18,297 nucleotides of DNA from JBGQAS01 sp964498605 (GCA_964498605.1 CAZCHK010000047.1:1-18297), one strand, 5' to 3'. Shown: positions 6,764-14,599, counted from the stretch's first letter. Made by a program: numbers and translations. The notes: generated by a model from the letters alone, not told the origin.

Positions 6764-7423
6764 TTACGCGCCCGCTTCCTTGATGGTTTTTTCAATGATC
6801 CGGGTGACTTCTTCTATCGGGAGCGTCCCGTCAACCTCACTGAGAGATCCTTCCGTTTGATAATACTCCACAAGGGGAATGGTCTGGTCGAAATATACTT
6901 CGATCCGGTTCTTCACTGTTTCAGCCTTGTCATCCTGCCTCTGGAAAAGTTCAGACCCGTCGATATCACAAACACCCGGCACTTTTGGGGGATGATGGAT
7001 TTCATGGTACACATGCCCTTGCGCTTTACAGGTGACTCTGCCGCTAAGGCGGTCTACAAGAATTTCTTCAGGCACAGTGATGTACAGTACTTTATTAATT
7101 TTTGCGTCGAAATCTGTAAGCATCGCCGCAAGCGCTTTAGCCTGCTCTACTGTTCTTGGAAACCCGTCCAACAGCACGCCTTTTTTACAATCTTCCTTGA
7201 GCAATCTATTTCTAACCATTTCGATCGTAATGGCGTCTGGAACCAGGGCACCACTCTCTATGAACTGCTTCGCCTGAATCCCGAGTGGCGTACTGGCTTT
7301 GATGTTCTCCCTGAAAAGATCTCCTGAGGAAACATGAGCCAGGTTGAAATTCTTCGAAACAATTTCAGCCTGTGTTCCCTTTCCTGCTCCAGGAGGTCCA
7401 AGAAGAATGATAAACAATGGCAT
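6764..7423 (-). CDS. adk: Adenylate kinase, long LID form with incomplete zinc site
   Basis: It catalyses ATP + AMP to two ADP in the cytoplasm. The P-loop GPPGAGKGT is at residues 9-17, an AMP-site stretch SSGDLFREN at 32-40 and DGFPR at 86-90. The LID (about 127-165) is the long type with TCKAQGHVYH and VCDIDGSELFQRQDD. Zinc-binding relatives have Cys-X2-Cys and Cys-X2-Cys/Asp here. This protein has C132, Q135, C152 and D155, so one ligand is replaced by Gln. At 219 aa the length is normal. It lies ten bases after secY and one base before map. Confidence 0.97.
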   Translation of the reverse strand: MPLFIILLGPPGAGKGTQAEIVSKNFNLAHVSSGDLFRENIKASTPLGIQAKQFIESGALVPDAITIEMVRNRLLKEDCKKGVLLDGFPRTVEQAKALAAMLTDFDAKINKVLYITVPEEILVDRLSGRVTCKAQGHVYHEIHHPPKVPGVCDIDGSELFQRQDDKAETVKNRIEVYFDQTIPLVEYYQTEGSLSEVDGTLPIEEVTRIIEKTIKEAGA

Positions 7424-7433
7424 TGCGTATCTC

Positions 7434-8798
7434 TTATTTGATCAACTTATCATCATATCCATGCAGCTTGAGTTCAGTCTCAATGATCGTAAACGTATCA
7501 CGCACGACACCGACAACGATCAGTAAACCAGCCGCTGAGACAAGGAACGCACCACCGGATGAGCTGTTGGGGGCGACCGCTTTGAAAATGAGCTGCAGAA
7601 GGAATGGCAGAACAGCTACAAAACCGAGGAAGAAAGCCCCTGGGAATGTGATGCGTTGTTGAATCTTGTGCAGGTACCGTTGTGTCGGGGGACCCTGTGT
7701 TACGCCTTGCACCTGCGCGCCTTGTCGTTTTAAATTCTCGCCATAATCCTGCTGCGTAAATAAGACATCCGTGTAAAAATAGGTAAAGCCCACGACCATC
7801 AAAAAGTACAGAACAGGATAAATGGCATTCCCGGCACTGAAGGTGTCATAGAACCATTGGGCGACCTTTGCGCTTCCATCCGGTTTCAAAAAGAAACTGG
7901 CAATAATGGACGGGAAGGTGAGCAGCGACTGTGCAAAAATCAGAGGGATCATGCCAGCCATGTTCACCATTAATGGCAAATTGCTGGAAACAGGCATGGA
8001 CATACGGTTGCCAATCCTTCGTCCGGGGAACAATACTTTTACATTTCTTCTACCCTGCTGCACAAACACGATCGCAAAGATCACCAGCACCAAAATGATG
8101 AGAACCGTAATCAACTGCCACCAGCCATTCACCTTGTCCTGCAGCATGGAAGCCAGGTTGCTCGGCATTTTGGAAATAATTCCGGAGAAAATGATCAGCG
8201 ACAAGCCCTGGTTCGGAATGCCGTACTCTGAGATCAGCTGCCCGATCCAAATGGCGAACATCGTACCCGCCATCATGCAAATGATGGTGGTCAGGGTCGG
8301 CAGAAATGTGTCTCCAGACAGGCCAAAATTCGGGACAATCACAAGTCCTGTTTGCTCTTTGATGTTTGCAGCCATGGAGTTGAAAATATTGATCTGCCCA
8401 ATCGCGGAAAGCGCAGCCATAGGAATGGTCAGGATCACGGTCCATTTTTCCATCCACTTCTGCCCTTCTTTGGGATTATCTTTCATCTTTCTCTCAAGCG
8501 CGGGAATGATAGGGGTTAAAAGTTGGAGGATGATTTGGGCGGTAATATATGGATAGACACCCATTGCCAGGATAGAAAAATTGGAGATCGTACCTCCAGA
8601 AAGCATGTCAAGCAACCCCAGGATACTCATCCCCTGAGATGTCTGCGAAGCCATCAGGGTTGTCATCGCCTCACGGGAAACACCCGGAACGGGAACATTG
8701 GCGACGACCCGATAGATGACAAGGAAAAGCACCGTAAAAAGTATCTTGTTACGGATGTCTTCTGATTTCCATAAATATCGCCAGGCTGAGCGCTTCAT
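7434..8798 (-). CDS. secY: Protein translocase channel subunit SecY
   Basis: SecY is the membrane channel through which the Sec system exports and inserts proteins. The 454-aa sequence has ten hydrophobic segments at about residues 18-36, 70-98, 115-135, 160-185, 197-212, 228-247, 275-300, 325-348, 390-412 and 418-440. A plug region follows the first segment. GVYPYITAQIILQLL is the usual TM2 motif, and the cytoplasmic loops are basic (FVQQGRRN, NLKRQGAQVQG). The TM7 start NMAGMIPLIFAQS is typical. GGAG lies eight bases before the ATG. Its place after rplO and before adk is the standard spc arrangement. Confidence 0.98.
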   Translation of the reverse strand: MKRSAWRYLWKSEDIRNKILFTVLFLVIYRVVANVPVPGVSREAMTTLMASQTSQGMSILGLLDMLSGGTISNFSILAMGVYPYITAQIILQLLTPIIPALERKMKDNPKEGQKWMEKWTVILTIPMAALSAIGQINIFNSMAANIKEQTGLVIVPNFGLSGDTFLPTLTTIICMMAGTMFAIWIGQLISEYGIPNQGLSLIIFSGIISKMPSNLASMLQDKVNGWWQLITVLIILVLVIFAIVFVQQGRRNVKVLFPGRRIGNRMSMPVSSNLPLMVNMAGMIPLIFAQSLLTFPSIIASFFLKPDGSAKVAQWFYDTFSAGNAIYPVLYFLMVVGFTYFYTDVLFTQQDYGENLKRQGAQVQGVTQGPPTQRYLHKIQQRITFPGAFFLGFVAVLPFLLQLIFKAVAPNSSSGGAFLVSAAGLLIVVGVVRDTFTIIETELKLHGYDDKLIK

Positions 8799-8810
8799 AT
8801 TTGAGGCTCC

Positions 8811-9278
8811 TTATTTCTTTTCTACTTTAACAATCAACTCAACTTTTCCGCCTGCAGCTTCAATCTTTTGCTGAGCAGATGTACTGATGCGGTGAACCTT
8901 GATAGTCAAAGCATTTTTGATGTCCCCTTTACCGAGGACCACAACTGGCTGCAGCGGATGGGACAGGAAACCTTTTTCTGCCAGCAGCTCCGGCGTGATC
9001 ACGGTGTTCGCTTTGAACTTGGACAGCTGTTCGAGATTGATTTCGTTGTAGCGGGTCCGGTGAGGAGGGGTAAAACCTTCGCCGCGAATGAACGGCAGTC
9101 TTCTGAAGAAAGGAAGGTTTCCTCCCTGGCGGTATAATCGTCCGGCATTACCAGACCTGGAATTTTGACCCTTGGTTCCCCGCCCAGCTGTTTTTCCCTG
9201 GCCTGCGGAAATACCGCGTCCAACACGTTTTCGGTCTTTCTTGGCGCCTTCATTAGGGCGCAGATCATTTAGTTTCAT
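8811..9278 (-). CDS. rplO: 50S ribosomal protein L15
   Basis: This assembly protein of the large subunit is 155 aa with the start at 9278. It begins MKLNDLRPNEGAKKDRKRVG, followed by the glycine- and arginine-rich rRNA-binding arm (GRGISAGQGKTAGRGTKGQ) and GGNLPFFRRLPFIRGEGF. The C-terminal fold contains HRISTSAQQKIEAAGGKVEL. A longer frame to 9326 would add 16 unconserved residues inside rpmD; AGGA eight bases ahead of the 9278 ATG supports the shorter form. It starts four bases after the rpmD stop and precedes secY. Confidence 0.98.
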   Translation of the reverse strand: MKLNDLRPNEGAKKDRKRVGRGISAGQGKTAGRGTKGQNSRSGNAGRLYRQGGNLPFFRRLPFIRGEGFTPPHRTRYNEINLEQLSKFKANTVITPELLAEKGFLSHPLQPVVVLGKGDIKNALTIKVHRISTSAQQKIEAAGGKVELIVKVEKK

Positions 9279-9282
9279 ATCG

Positions 9283-9483
9283 CTATTCCTGATCTTCAAC
9301 CCGCACAAGGTTAGCAACTTTCGCAAGCATTCCTCGCAATGCAGGGTTATCTACTTTTTCAATCGTTTGATTTAATCGATGAAAGCCCAAAGCCCGGATT
9401 GTTCCTTTGTGAACTTTTGAGTAACCGATCATGCTCTTGAAGTAAGTGATTCTTATTGTTTTTGCAGATGTTTTTTTAGCCAT
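9283..9483 (-). CDS. rpmD: 50S ribosomal protein L30
   Basis: A 66-aa protein with the L30 fold: IRITYFKSMIGYSKVHKGTI near the N-terminus, then GFHRLNQTIEKVDNPALRGM and the closing KVANLVRVEDQE. The segment KVHKGTIRALGFHRLNQT is characteristic. The ATG lies inside the end of rpsE (8-base overlap), so its translation is likely coupled. L30 is present in Firmicutes and many Chloroflexota but is missing in some other lineages. Confidence 0.97.
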   Translation of the reverse strand: MAKKTSAKTIRITYFKSMIGYSKVHKGTIRALGFHRLNQTIEKVDNPALRGMLAKVANLVRVEDQE

Positions 9484-10006
9484 TCTTCCTCCGTTCCCAA
9501 TATGGAAGAAGATCCTTTACCGGTTTTCCGCGCTTGGCAGCTTCGCTTTCAGGTGACTTTAATTGGTCGAGAGCCGCAAAAGTCGCCTTCACAACGTTGA
9601 GCATATTGGCTGAGCCCAGGGATTTTGTCAGGATATCTCGTATGCCAACAGCTTCCAACACAGCGCGCACGCCACCTGCAGCAATAACACCGGTTCCTTC
9701 TGAAGCGGGCTTTAATAGAACAACTGCTCCAGCGACCTTGCCAACCACTTCATGCGGGATGGTTGTTCCAGAGATGATTACACGGCGCATGTTGTTGTGT
9801 GCCCGATCCGTTGCCTTCTTCATGGCATCAGGCACAGCGTTTGCTTTTCCAATTCCGATGCCAACTTTCCCCTTGTTATCACCAGTAACAATGGTGACCC
9901 GGAATTGAAAACGGCGTCCACCTTTTACCACTTTCGCCACGCGAGCGATTTCAATCACTCGTTCATCGAATTGAGGTTCTAAAGGTTGATAATCCGTATT
10001 TTCCAT
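9476..10006 (-). CDS. rpsE: 30S ribosomal protein S5
   Basis: S5 stabilises the decoding centre and has a role in translational accuracy. The 176-aa protein has a double-stranded-RNA-binding-like N-terminal domain with VAKVVKGGRRFQFRVTIV and GDNKGKVGIGIGKANAVPDA, then a C-terminal domain with GTGVIAAGGVRAVLEAVGI and the closing SLGSANMLNVVKATFAAL. The first 14 residues are acidic and variable, as usual. It follows rplR by 34 bases and overlaps rpmD. Confidence 0.98.
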   Translation of the reverse strand: MENTDYQPLEPQFDERVIEIARVAKVVKGGRRFQFRVTIVTGDNKGKVGIGIGKANAVPDAMKKATDRAHNNMRRVIISGTTIPHEVVGKVAGAVVLLKPASEGTGVIAAGGVRAVLEAVGIRDILTKSLGSANMLNVVKATFAALDQLKSPESEAAKRGKPVKDLLPYWERRKNG

Positions 10007-10040
10007 ATTTTCTTTACCTCGATTTCCTAATAGTGGCGCT

Positions 10041-10406
10041 TTAGAATTCCAAACCTGCTGCTCGGGCTGCCTCAGCCAGCGCTTTCACCCGTCCAATGTA
10101 TTGGTATCCACCACGATCAAACACAACCGTTTTCACGCCCACCTTCAGCGCGCGTTCAGCAACCAGTTTCCCAACTTCCTTCGCCTGTTCGAGCTTTTTC
10201 AGCTTCAAGAGTTTTTTGCGCAGCTCACTGTCTACGCTTGACGCAGAGGCAAGTGTTATGCCTTTTTCGTCATCAATTACCTGCGCGTATATCTCCGCGG
10301 TGCTCCGAAAAACGTTCAAGCGTGGTCTGGCAGGAGTGCCGTGCACATATTTCCGCACGCGCTGATGCCGATGTTCTCTTGCTTCACTTCTGTTATATTT
10401 CGCCAT
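10041..10406 (-). CDS. rplR: 50S ribosomal protein L18
   Basis: L18 binds 5S rRNA with L5 and L25. The 121-aa protein starts with a basic arm (REHRHQRVRKYVHGTPARPR) followed by LNVFRSTAEIYAQVIDDEKG. The C-terminal half carries VGKLVAERALKVGVKTVVF and DRGGYQYIGRVKALAEAARA, a near-invariant signature ending in GLEF. It lies 11 bases past rplF and 34 before rpsE. Confidence 0.98.
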   Translation of the reverse strand: MAKYNRSEAREHRHQRVRKYVHGTPARPRLNVFRSTAEIYAQVIDDEKGITLASASSVDSELRKKLLKLKKLEQAKEVGKLVAERALKVGVKTVVFDRGGYQYIGRVKALAEAARAAGLEF

Positions 10407-10417
10407 GTTTCACGTCC

Positions 10418-10969
10418 TTAGGCTGCCTTTGTCTTTGCAGATTTACCAGGTTTGCGGCGAATTCTTTCGCCCAAATAATGGATGCCTTTTCCTTTATATG
10501 GTTCAGGCGGTCTGATCTTGCGAATGTCGGCAGCAACCTGGCCAACATTTTCAATATTGGATCCCATTACCTTGATCTGCCGGGTTTTCGTGTCCACTTC
10601 GTACGTGACTCCCAACTTTGGTTCAACCGTGACGGGGTGAGAAAATCCCAGATACAGGACAAGGTTGCTGCCATCCATCTCGGCGCGATACCCAACCCCA
10701 TCGATTTCCAGTGTTTTCACAAAACCCTCATGAACACCGGTGACCATATTCATCAGCACGGCACGTGTCGTGCCATGCAGGGCTCGTTCATTCGGCATAT
10801 CGCTGTTTCGTTTTATTTCAATACGATCCCCATCCTGCGAGATGTTAATCAATGAAGAAAAGCTGCGTTGAAGTTCGCCTTTTGGACCTTTGACAGAAAC
10901 TTCTGAGCCATTGATCTTTACCTCGACACCGGGTGGAACAACTATAGGTAAACGACCTATTCGAGACAC
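10418..10969 (-). CDS. rplF: 50S ribosomal protein L6 (GTG start)
   Basis: L6 lies near the factor-binding site at the base of the L7/L12 stalk. The 183-aa protein opens SRIGRLPIVVPPGVEVKING and contains VKGPKGELQRSF, two repeated alpha/beta domains, and the C-terminal RNA-binding motif IRKIRPPEPYKGKGIHYLGE followed by a basic tail. The start codon is GTG, with a strong AGGAGG nine bases upstream, so the alternative start is well supported. It sits 27 bases after rpsH. Confidence 0.98.
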   Translation of the reverse strand: MSRIGRLPIVVPPGVEVKINGSEVSVKGPKGELQRSFSSLINISQDGDRIEIKRNSDMPNERALHGTTRAVLMNMVTGVHEGFVKTLEIDGVGYRAEMDGSNLVLYLGFSHPVTVEPKLGVTYEVDTKTRQIKVMGSNIENVGQVAADIRKIRPPEPYKGKGIHYLGERIRRKPGKSAKTKAA

Positions 10970-10996
10970 TTCTAATTACCTCCTAAATTCCACCGG

Positions 10997-11413
10997 CTAC
11001 CATACTTTACAAAGTATCTCTCCGCCAACTCCAAGCTGGCGGGCGCGGCTACCAGTCATAACACCTTTCGGTGTCGAAAGGATGGAAATACCCATACCTG
11101 AAAGCACCCATGGAATATCCATTTTTTGCGTGTAGACTCTTCGGCCTGGGTGGCTGACGCGAACCAAATTGGTGATCACAGATTGTTTCTCACGTCTTTC
11201 GCCTACATATTTCAACTTAATGCGCAATGTGTGCTGATGGGGTTTCTCTCCATCGACGATTTCAAAGCTTTCAATGAATCCTTCTTCTTTTAGAATTCGT
11301 GCAATTTCAGCTTTGATTTTTGAACTCGGCATCGCAACTGTGGCTTGATTGATCCGAAAACCATTCCGGATGCGGTTCAACATATCAGCAATAGGATCAT
11401 TTACAACGCTCAT
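10997..11413 (-). CDS. rpsH: 30S ribosomal protein S8
   Basis: S8 binds the central domain of 16S rRNA and in E. coli represses the spc operon. I start it at the ATG at 11413 (138 aa), giving SVVNDPIADMLNRIRNGFRI. GGAGG lies seven bases before that ATG but only one base before the in-frame ATG at 11419, which is too close to be used. The C-terminal block STPKGVMTGSRARQLGVGGE is the diagnostic S8 rRNA-binding motif. It follows rpsN by 21 bases. Confidence 0.98.
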   Translation of the reverse strand: MSVVNDPIADMLNRIRNGFRINQATVAMPSSKIKAEIARILKEEGFIESFEIVDGEKPHQHTLRIKLKYVGERREKQSVITNLVRVSHPGRRVYTQKMDIPWVLSGMGISILSTPKGVMTGSRARQLGVGGEILCKVW

Positions 11414-11434
11414 GTCCATTCCTCCGGTCTGGCG

Positions 11435-11617
11435 TTACCAGGATGCCTTAGTGACGCCGGGAATTACGCCTTCCAGCGCTAGTTCGCGAAAGCAAATACG
11501 GCACAGGCCAAAGCGACGCATGTAACCTCTGGGCCTTCCGCATCGTCTGCATCGATTGCGAACACGAATTGGAGAATTTCTCCGCATTTCACGATATTTC
11601 ATACACTTTTGTGCCAT
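11435..11617 (-). CDS. rpsN: 30S ribosomal protein S14, zinc type (type Z)
   Basis: A 60-aa short S14 whose four zinc ligands are C23, C26 (CRRCGRPRG), C39 and C42 (CRIC). This is the type Z form common in Gram-positive bacteria, Chloroflexota and Thermus, unlike the roughly 100-aa zinc-free form of E. coli. The closing segment is GVIPGVTKASW. The ATG is two bases past the rplE stop, so it is probably coupled. It helps assemble the head of the small subunit next to S3 and S10. Confidence 0.98.
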   Translation of the reverse strand: MAQKCMKYREMRRNSPIRVRNRCRRCGRPRGYMRRFGLCRICFRELALEGVIPGVTKASW

Positions 11618-11619
11618 AC

Positions 11620-12162
11620 TTATACCTTCCTGAAGGGCATACCAAGCTTTTGTAGTAAAGCGGTTGCCTGATCATCCGATGTTGCACTTGTAACGATAGT
11701 GATTTCTAATCCACGGACCTTATCCACTTTGTCGTACTCGATCTCGGGAAAGATTATTTGTTCGCGCAAACCCAATGTATAGTTACCTCGCCCATCAAAA
11801 GATTCCGGAGATACGCCCCGAAAATCACGCACGCGGGGCAGCACGATGTTCATCAGTCGATCAAGGAAATCCCACATCCGCTCTCCGCGAAGTGTGACCA
11901 TCGCTCCAATTGATCTGCCTTCTCGCAATTTGAAATTCGCGATGCTCTTTCTGGCTTTCGTGATGACAGGCTTTTGGCCGGTGATCGTCTGCAGGTCTTC
12001 GACAGCCGCATCAAGGGCTTTTGGATTATCCAATGCTTCGCCAAGTCCAATGTTGATCACTACTTTTTCTATCCGTGGGACCTGGTTGACATTCTTGATT
12101 TCCAATTCTTTCATCAATGCCGGAATTATTTCTTTGTGGTAATGTTCTCTCAAGTAATTCAT
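11620..12162 (-). CDS. rplE: 50S ribosomal protein L5
   Basis: L5 binds 5S rRNA and contacts the P-site tRNA elbow. The 180-aa protein begins MNYLREHYHKEIIPALMKEL with QVPRIEKVVINIGLGEA, then the segment TGQKPVITKARKSIANFKLR and REGRSIGAMVTLRGERMWDF. RDFRGVSPESFDGRGNYTLG and EQIIFPEIEYDKVDKVRGLE close the fold, all standard. It lies 19 bases after rplX. Confidence 0.98.
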   Translation of the reverse strand: MNYLREHYHKEIIPALMKELEIKNVNQVPRIEKVVINIGLGEALDNPKALDAAVEDLQTITGQKPVITKARKSIANFKLREGRSIGAMVTLRGERMWDFLDRLMNIVLPRVRDFRGVSPESFDGRGNYTLGLREQIIFPEIEYDKVDKVRGLEITIVTSATSDDQATALLQKLGMPFRKV

Positions 12163-12181
12163 TTTTCATTCACTCCAAGGG

Positions 12182-12514
12182 TTAGGCGTCCAGCACTGCT
12201 TTACAAGATTTGCAGATCCTATGCACTTTTTCACCCTCACGGCTGATTCCAACACGAGTAGGTTTGTTGCATTTTTTACAAACAAGCATGACATTCGAGA
12301 TGGAAATCGGCGCTTCAAATTTCAGAATCCCAGGATTGATCGTGCGTCCTTTTGCCTGTGTTTGTTTTTGATGCTTGCTTCGTAAATTGATGCCCTGAAC
12401 AACTATGCGTCGTTCTCCAGGGACAACACGAATTACCTCACCGCGTTTTCCCTTATCGTCTTTGCGTCCGCTGATCACCTCAACTGTGTCGCCTTTGCGA
12501 ATTTTTACTTCCAT
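12182..12514 (-). CDS. rplX: 50S ribosomal protein L24 with cysteine-pair tail
   Basis: L24 is an assembly initiator of the large subunit. The 110-aa protein carries an N-terminal KOW motif (KIRKGDTVEVISGRKDDKGK, then RGEVIRVVPGERRIVVQGIN). The C-terminal part keeps two Cys-X2-Cys pairs, C79/C82 and C101/C104. This zinc-ribbon-like addition is seen in many bacterial L24 proteins and absent from E. coli L24. It follows rplN by 25 bases. Confidence 0.97.
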   Translation of the reverse strand: MEVKIRKGDTVEVISGRKDDKGKRGEVIRVVPGERRIVVQGINLRSKHQKQTQAKGRTINPGILKFEAPISISNVMLVCKKCNKPTRVGISREGEKVHRICKSCKAVLDA

Positions 12515-12539
12515 TCTGTCACTCCTGCATATCCCAATT

Positions 12540-12911
12540 TCAAATCACTTCAGGTGCCAGCGAAACGATCTTACTGAAACCCTTCTCGCGCAATTCGCGC
12601 GCAACGGGGCCAAAAATGCGCGTTCCTTTTGGATTCTCTCCATCCGTGTCCAAAAGAACGGCTGCGTTATCGTCAAACCTGATAGTTGAACCATCTTCAC
12701 GTCGCCATTCCTTTGAGCACCTCACGATGACCGCTTTCACAATTTCACTTTTCTTCACGGCGCCCTGAGGGGCAGCTGATTTGACCGTCGCAACAACTTT
12801 GTCACCAACATATCCGTAGCGCTGTTTGGAGCCACCCATGACATGAATCACTAAAACTTCCCTGGCACCGCTGTTGTCAGCAACCTTTAATATGCTTTCC
12901 TGCTGGATCAT
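12540..12911 (-). CDS. rplN: 50S ribosomal protein L14
   Basis: L14 forms intersubunit bridges and contacts 16S rRNA. The 123-aa protein begins MIQQESILKVADNSGAREVL and contains HVMGGSKQRYGYVGDKVVAT, KAVIVRCSKEWRREDGSTIR and FDDNAAVLLDTDGENPKGTR, ending GPVARELREKGFSKIVSLAP. These are among the most conserved ribosomal segments. The start overlaps the rpsQ stop in an ATGA junction, so coupling is likely. Confidence 0.98.
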   Translation of the reverse strand: MIQQESILKVADNSGAREVLVIHVMGGSKQRYGYVGDKVVATVKSAAPQGAVKKSEIVKAVIVRCSKEWRREDGSTIRFDDNAAVLLDTDGENPKGTRIFGPVARELREKGFSKIVSLAPEVI

Positions 12912-13186
12912 GATTCCACTTCCTCATCTATCTGCAGGATTTTTCCGTCCCTTTTCAAGATCGCCTCCACCACCCATCGTTTATCTCTGGACAAAGGACG
13001 GCTTTCAACGATCCGCACCTCATCGCCCATTTGGCAACCCAGCTCATCATGGGCTTTTACCCTTTTATCAGTGTGGATGACTTTTCCATACAATGGATGC
13101 CGAAATGTCTTGGATATTTCCACGGAAACTGTCTTGGTCATTTTGTTGCTGGTTACAGTTCCAGTTATTCGTCTACGGTTATTCAT
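12908..13186 (-). CDS. rpsQ: 30S ribosomal protein S17
   Basis: S17 binds 16S rRNA of the small-subunit body. The 92-aa OB-fold protein shows RRITGTVTSNKMTKTVSVEI, RHPLYGKVIHTDKRVKAHDE and the signature GDEVRIVESRPLSRDKRWVV. Both ends use ATGA overlaps, with rpmC upstream and rplN downstream. Length and motifs are normal. Confidence 0.98.
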   Translation of the reverse strand: MNNRRRITGTVTSNKMTKTVSVEISKTFRHPLYGKVIHTDKRVKAHDELGCQMGDEVRIVESRPLSRDKRWVVEAILKRDGKILQIDEEVES

Positions 13187-13395
13187 TTTGCACCTTCCCG
13201 CTCAATACCTAATTCGCGTTCGCGAAGGATTGTCTCGTATGTCGCTATTTGTCTTCGAATCGCTGATAATCGGCTGGTATCGGTTTGTTGACCGGTTTCG
13301 ATTTGAAACCGCAGGTTCATCAATTCCTGCCGGGCATCTTGCGCTTTCGCTTTAAGATCATCAGTGGTTAATTGTCGGATTTCCTTAATCTTCAT
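13183..13395 (-). CDS. rpmC: 50S ribosomal protein L29
   Basis: L29 lies at the tunnel exit and helps dock chaperones and the signal recognition particle. The 70-aa protein begins MKIKEIRQLTTDDLKAKAQD and ends in a coiled helix with LMNLRFQIETGQQTDTSRL. The start at 13395 has AGGAG six bases upstream and overlaps the end of rplP by 11 bases. The same frame stays open to 13449, but those 18 residues lie in rplP and are not L29-like. It overlaps rpsQ by an ATGA. Confidence 0.97.
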   Translation of the reverse strand: MKIKEIRQLTTDDLKAKAQDARQELMNLRFQIETGQQTDTSRLSAIRRQIATYETILRERELGIEREGAK

Positions 13396-13822
13396 GCCGC
13401 TCTCCTGCCAATAACTCATGCCGCGCAATGACTTTCGTTCGAATCCCAAATTTGTAAGAAGCCTGTTTCAATGCTGCCATAGCGGCATCCTGATCCAACC
13501 CAGAGACTTCGAACATGATCCTTCCTGGACGAACGACGGCAACATAATACTCCACTGGCCCTTTCCCTTTACCCATGCGGGTTTCAGGAGCCCGATGCGT
13601 GTAAGGTTTATCCGGAAAGATCCTGATCCAGACTTTTCCATGGCGCTTCATGGAATGAACGATCGTTCTTCGAGCAGCCTCTATCTGTCGTGCGGTAATC
13701 CATCCAGGTTCAAGGGCTTGCAGTCCGTAATCGCCAAAGGATATCTCTGCGCCTCGATACGCTTTACCTGTCATCCGACCGCGGATCTGCTTACGCCATT
13801 TAACTCTTTTCGGCATTAACAT
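13385..13822 (-). CDS. rplP: 50S ribosomal protein L16
   Basis: L16 shapes the A-site of the large subunit. The 145-aa protein starts MLMPKRVKWRKQIRGRMTGK and shows GDYGLQALEPGWITARQIEA, RTIVHSMKRHGKVWIRIFPD, ETRMGKGKG and VVRPGRIMFEVSG. The MLMPKR start is the family norm. The tail HELLAGERHED is variable. It follows rpsC by 40 bases, a gap with a small perfect hairpin, and overlaps rpmC. Confidence 0.98.
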   Translation of the reverse strand: MLMPKRVKWRKQIRGRMTGKAYRGAEISFGDYGLQALEPGWITARQIEAARRTIVHSMKRHGKVWIRIFPDKPYTHRAPETRMGKGKGPVEYYVAVVRPGRIMFEVSGLDQDAAMAALKQASYKFGIRTKVIARHELLAGERHED

Positions 13823-13844
13823 CGTAACTACCTCATTTCCTCAA

Positions 13845-13859
13845 TTGAGCCATGCTCAA
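13845..13859 (-). other. Perfect 6-bp hairpin in the rpsC-rplP gap
   Basis: The minus strand carries TTGAGC-ATG-GCTCAA, a six-pair stem with a three-base loop, four bases past the rpsC stop. No T-run follows. Together with the inverted repeat on the other side of rpsC it could mark RNA processing or stabilisation sites, but a 6-bp repeat can also arise by chance. Confidence 0.4.
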
Positions 13860-13862
13860 CTT

Positions 13863-14549
13863 TTATTCACTTACGTACACGCCTTCAGTGGCTTCAGATT
13901 TTTCTTCAACTCCAGGCATCTTTTCACCCAGGTAGACCCACACCTTCACGCCAATTCGCCCATAAGTCGTCAGAGCTTCGGCGCGGGCAAAATCGATCAA
14001 CGCGCGCAATGTTTGAGAAGGGACTCGACCTTCACGAACTTTGACCTCGCGAGCCATTTCAGCCCCGCTCAACCGTCCGGATACCTCAATTTTGATCCCC
14101 TGGGCACCCTGCCGCATGGCTTGCTGCAGAGCTCTTTTCATGGCTCGTCGATAACTGATGCGTCGTTCGATCTGCTCAGCGATATTCTTTGCAACAAGGT
14201 AAGCATCGCAATCGGGGGATTTGATTTCTTTGATCTCCAGATCGATCTTCCTTTTTGCGTCATCGTTCAATTTTTCCAGTGCCTGCCGGATCTCCTTAAC
14301 AGAATCTCCCTTGCGGCCGATCAGGATACCGGGTTTGGCTGTCTGCACTGTGACTTTCACTTTTCCCGGGAATCTTTCAATATCAATCTTGGAAACACCG
14401 GCTTTTGATGCTTTTTGATGAATGAGATCACGGATGGCGAAATCTTGATGCAGCTGATCCCGGTATTCAGCTCGTTCTGCGTACCATCTTCCACCCCATG
14501 GCTGGATAATCCCTAAGCGAAACCCTATTGGATGAACTTTACGACCCAT
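13863..14549 (-). CDS. rpsC: 30S ribosomal protein S3
   Basis: S3 lines the mRNA entry tunnel. The 228-aa protein begins MGRKVHPIGFRLGIIQPWGG. The KH domain carries the GRKG loop at residues 78-81. The C-terminal domain contains RRISYRRAMKRALQQAMRQG, then GIKIEVSGRLSGAEMAR and GRIGVKVWVYLGE. The last 15 residues are acidic and variable. GGAG lies six bases before the ATG. It is set apart from rplV (50 bases) and rplP (40 bases) by the two widest gaps in this part of the operon, each with an inverted repeat. Confidence 0.98.
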   Translation of the reverse strand: MGRKVHPIGFRLGIIQPWGGRWYAERAEYRDQLHQDFAIRDLIHQKASKAGVSKIDIERFPGKVKVTVQTAKPGILIGRKGDSVKEIRQALEKLNDDAKRKIDLEIKEIKSPDCDAYLVAKNIAEQIERRISYRRAMKRALQQAMRQGAQGIKIEVSGRLSGAEMAREVKVREGRVPSQTLRALIDFARAEALTTYGRIGVKVWVYLGEKMPGVEEKSEATEGVYVSE

Positions 14550-14578
14550 AAATTGCTCCTGGTAATTCCATTAACTTG

Positions 14579-14597
14579 GATCACCAAATTGGTGACC
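14579..14597 (-). other. Inverted repeat between rplV and rpsC
   Basis: A 15-base palindrome, TCACCAA-N-TTGGTGA (14581-14595), extends by one wobble and one GC pair to about nine pairs. With a minimal loop it would form a compact hairpin in the mRNA between the rplV stop and the rpsC ribosome-binding site. No T-run follows, so it is not an intrinsic terminator. It could be an RNA processing or attenuation element, or, as DNA, a protein-binding palindrome. Confidence 0.5.
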
Positions 14598-14599
14598 GA

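Noticed and set aside
6763..6795. TTG start adding 11 residues to map
   Set aside because: The added residues are not typical of methionine aminopeptidase, overlap adk, and the ATG at 6762 fits the family start.
9279..9326. Longer rplO start inside rpmD
   Set aside because: The extra 16 residues are encoded by rpmD in another frame and are not L15-like; the 9278 ATG has a better site.
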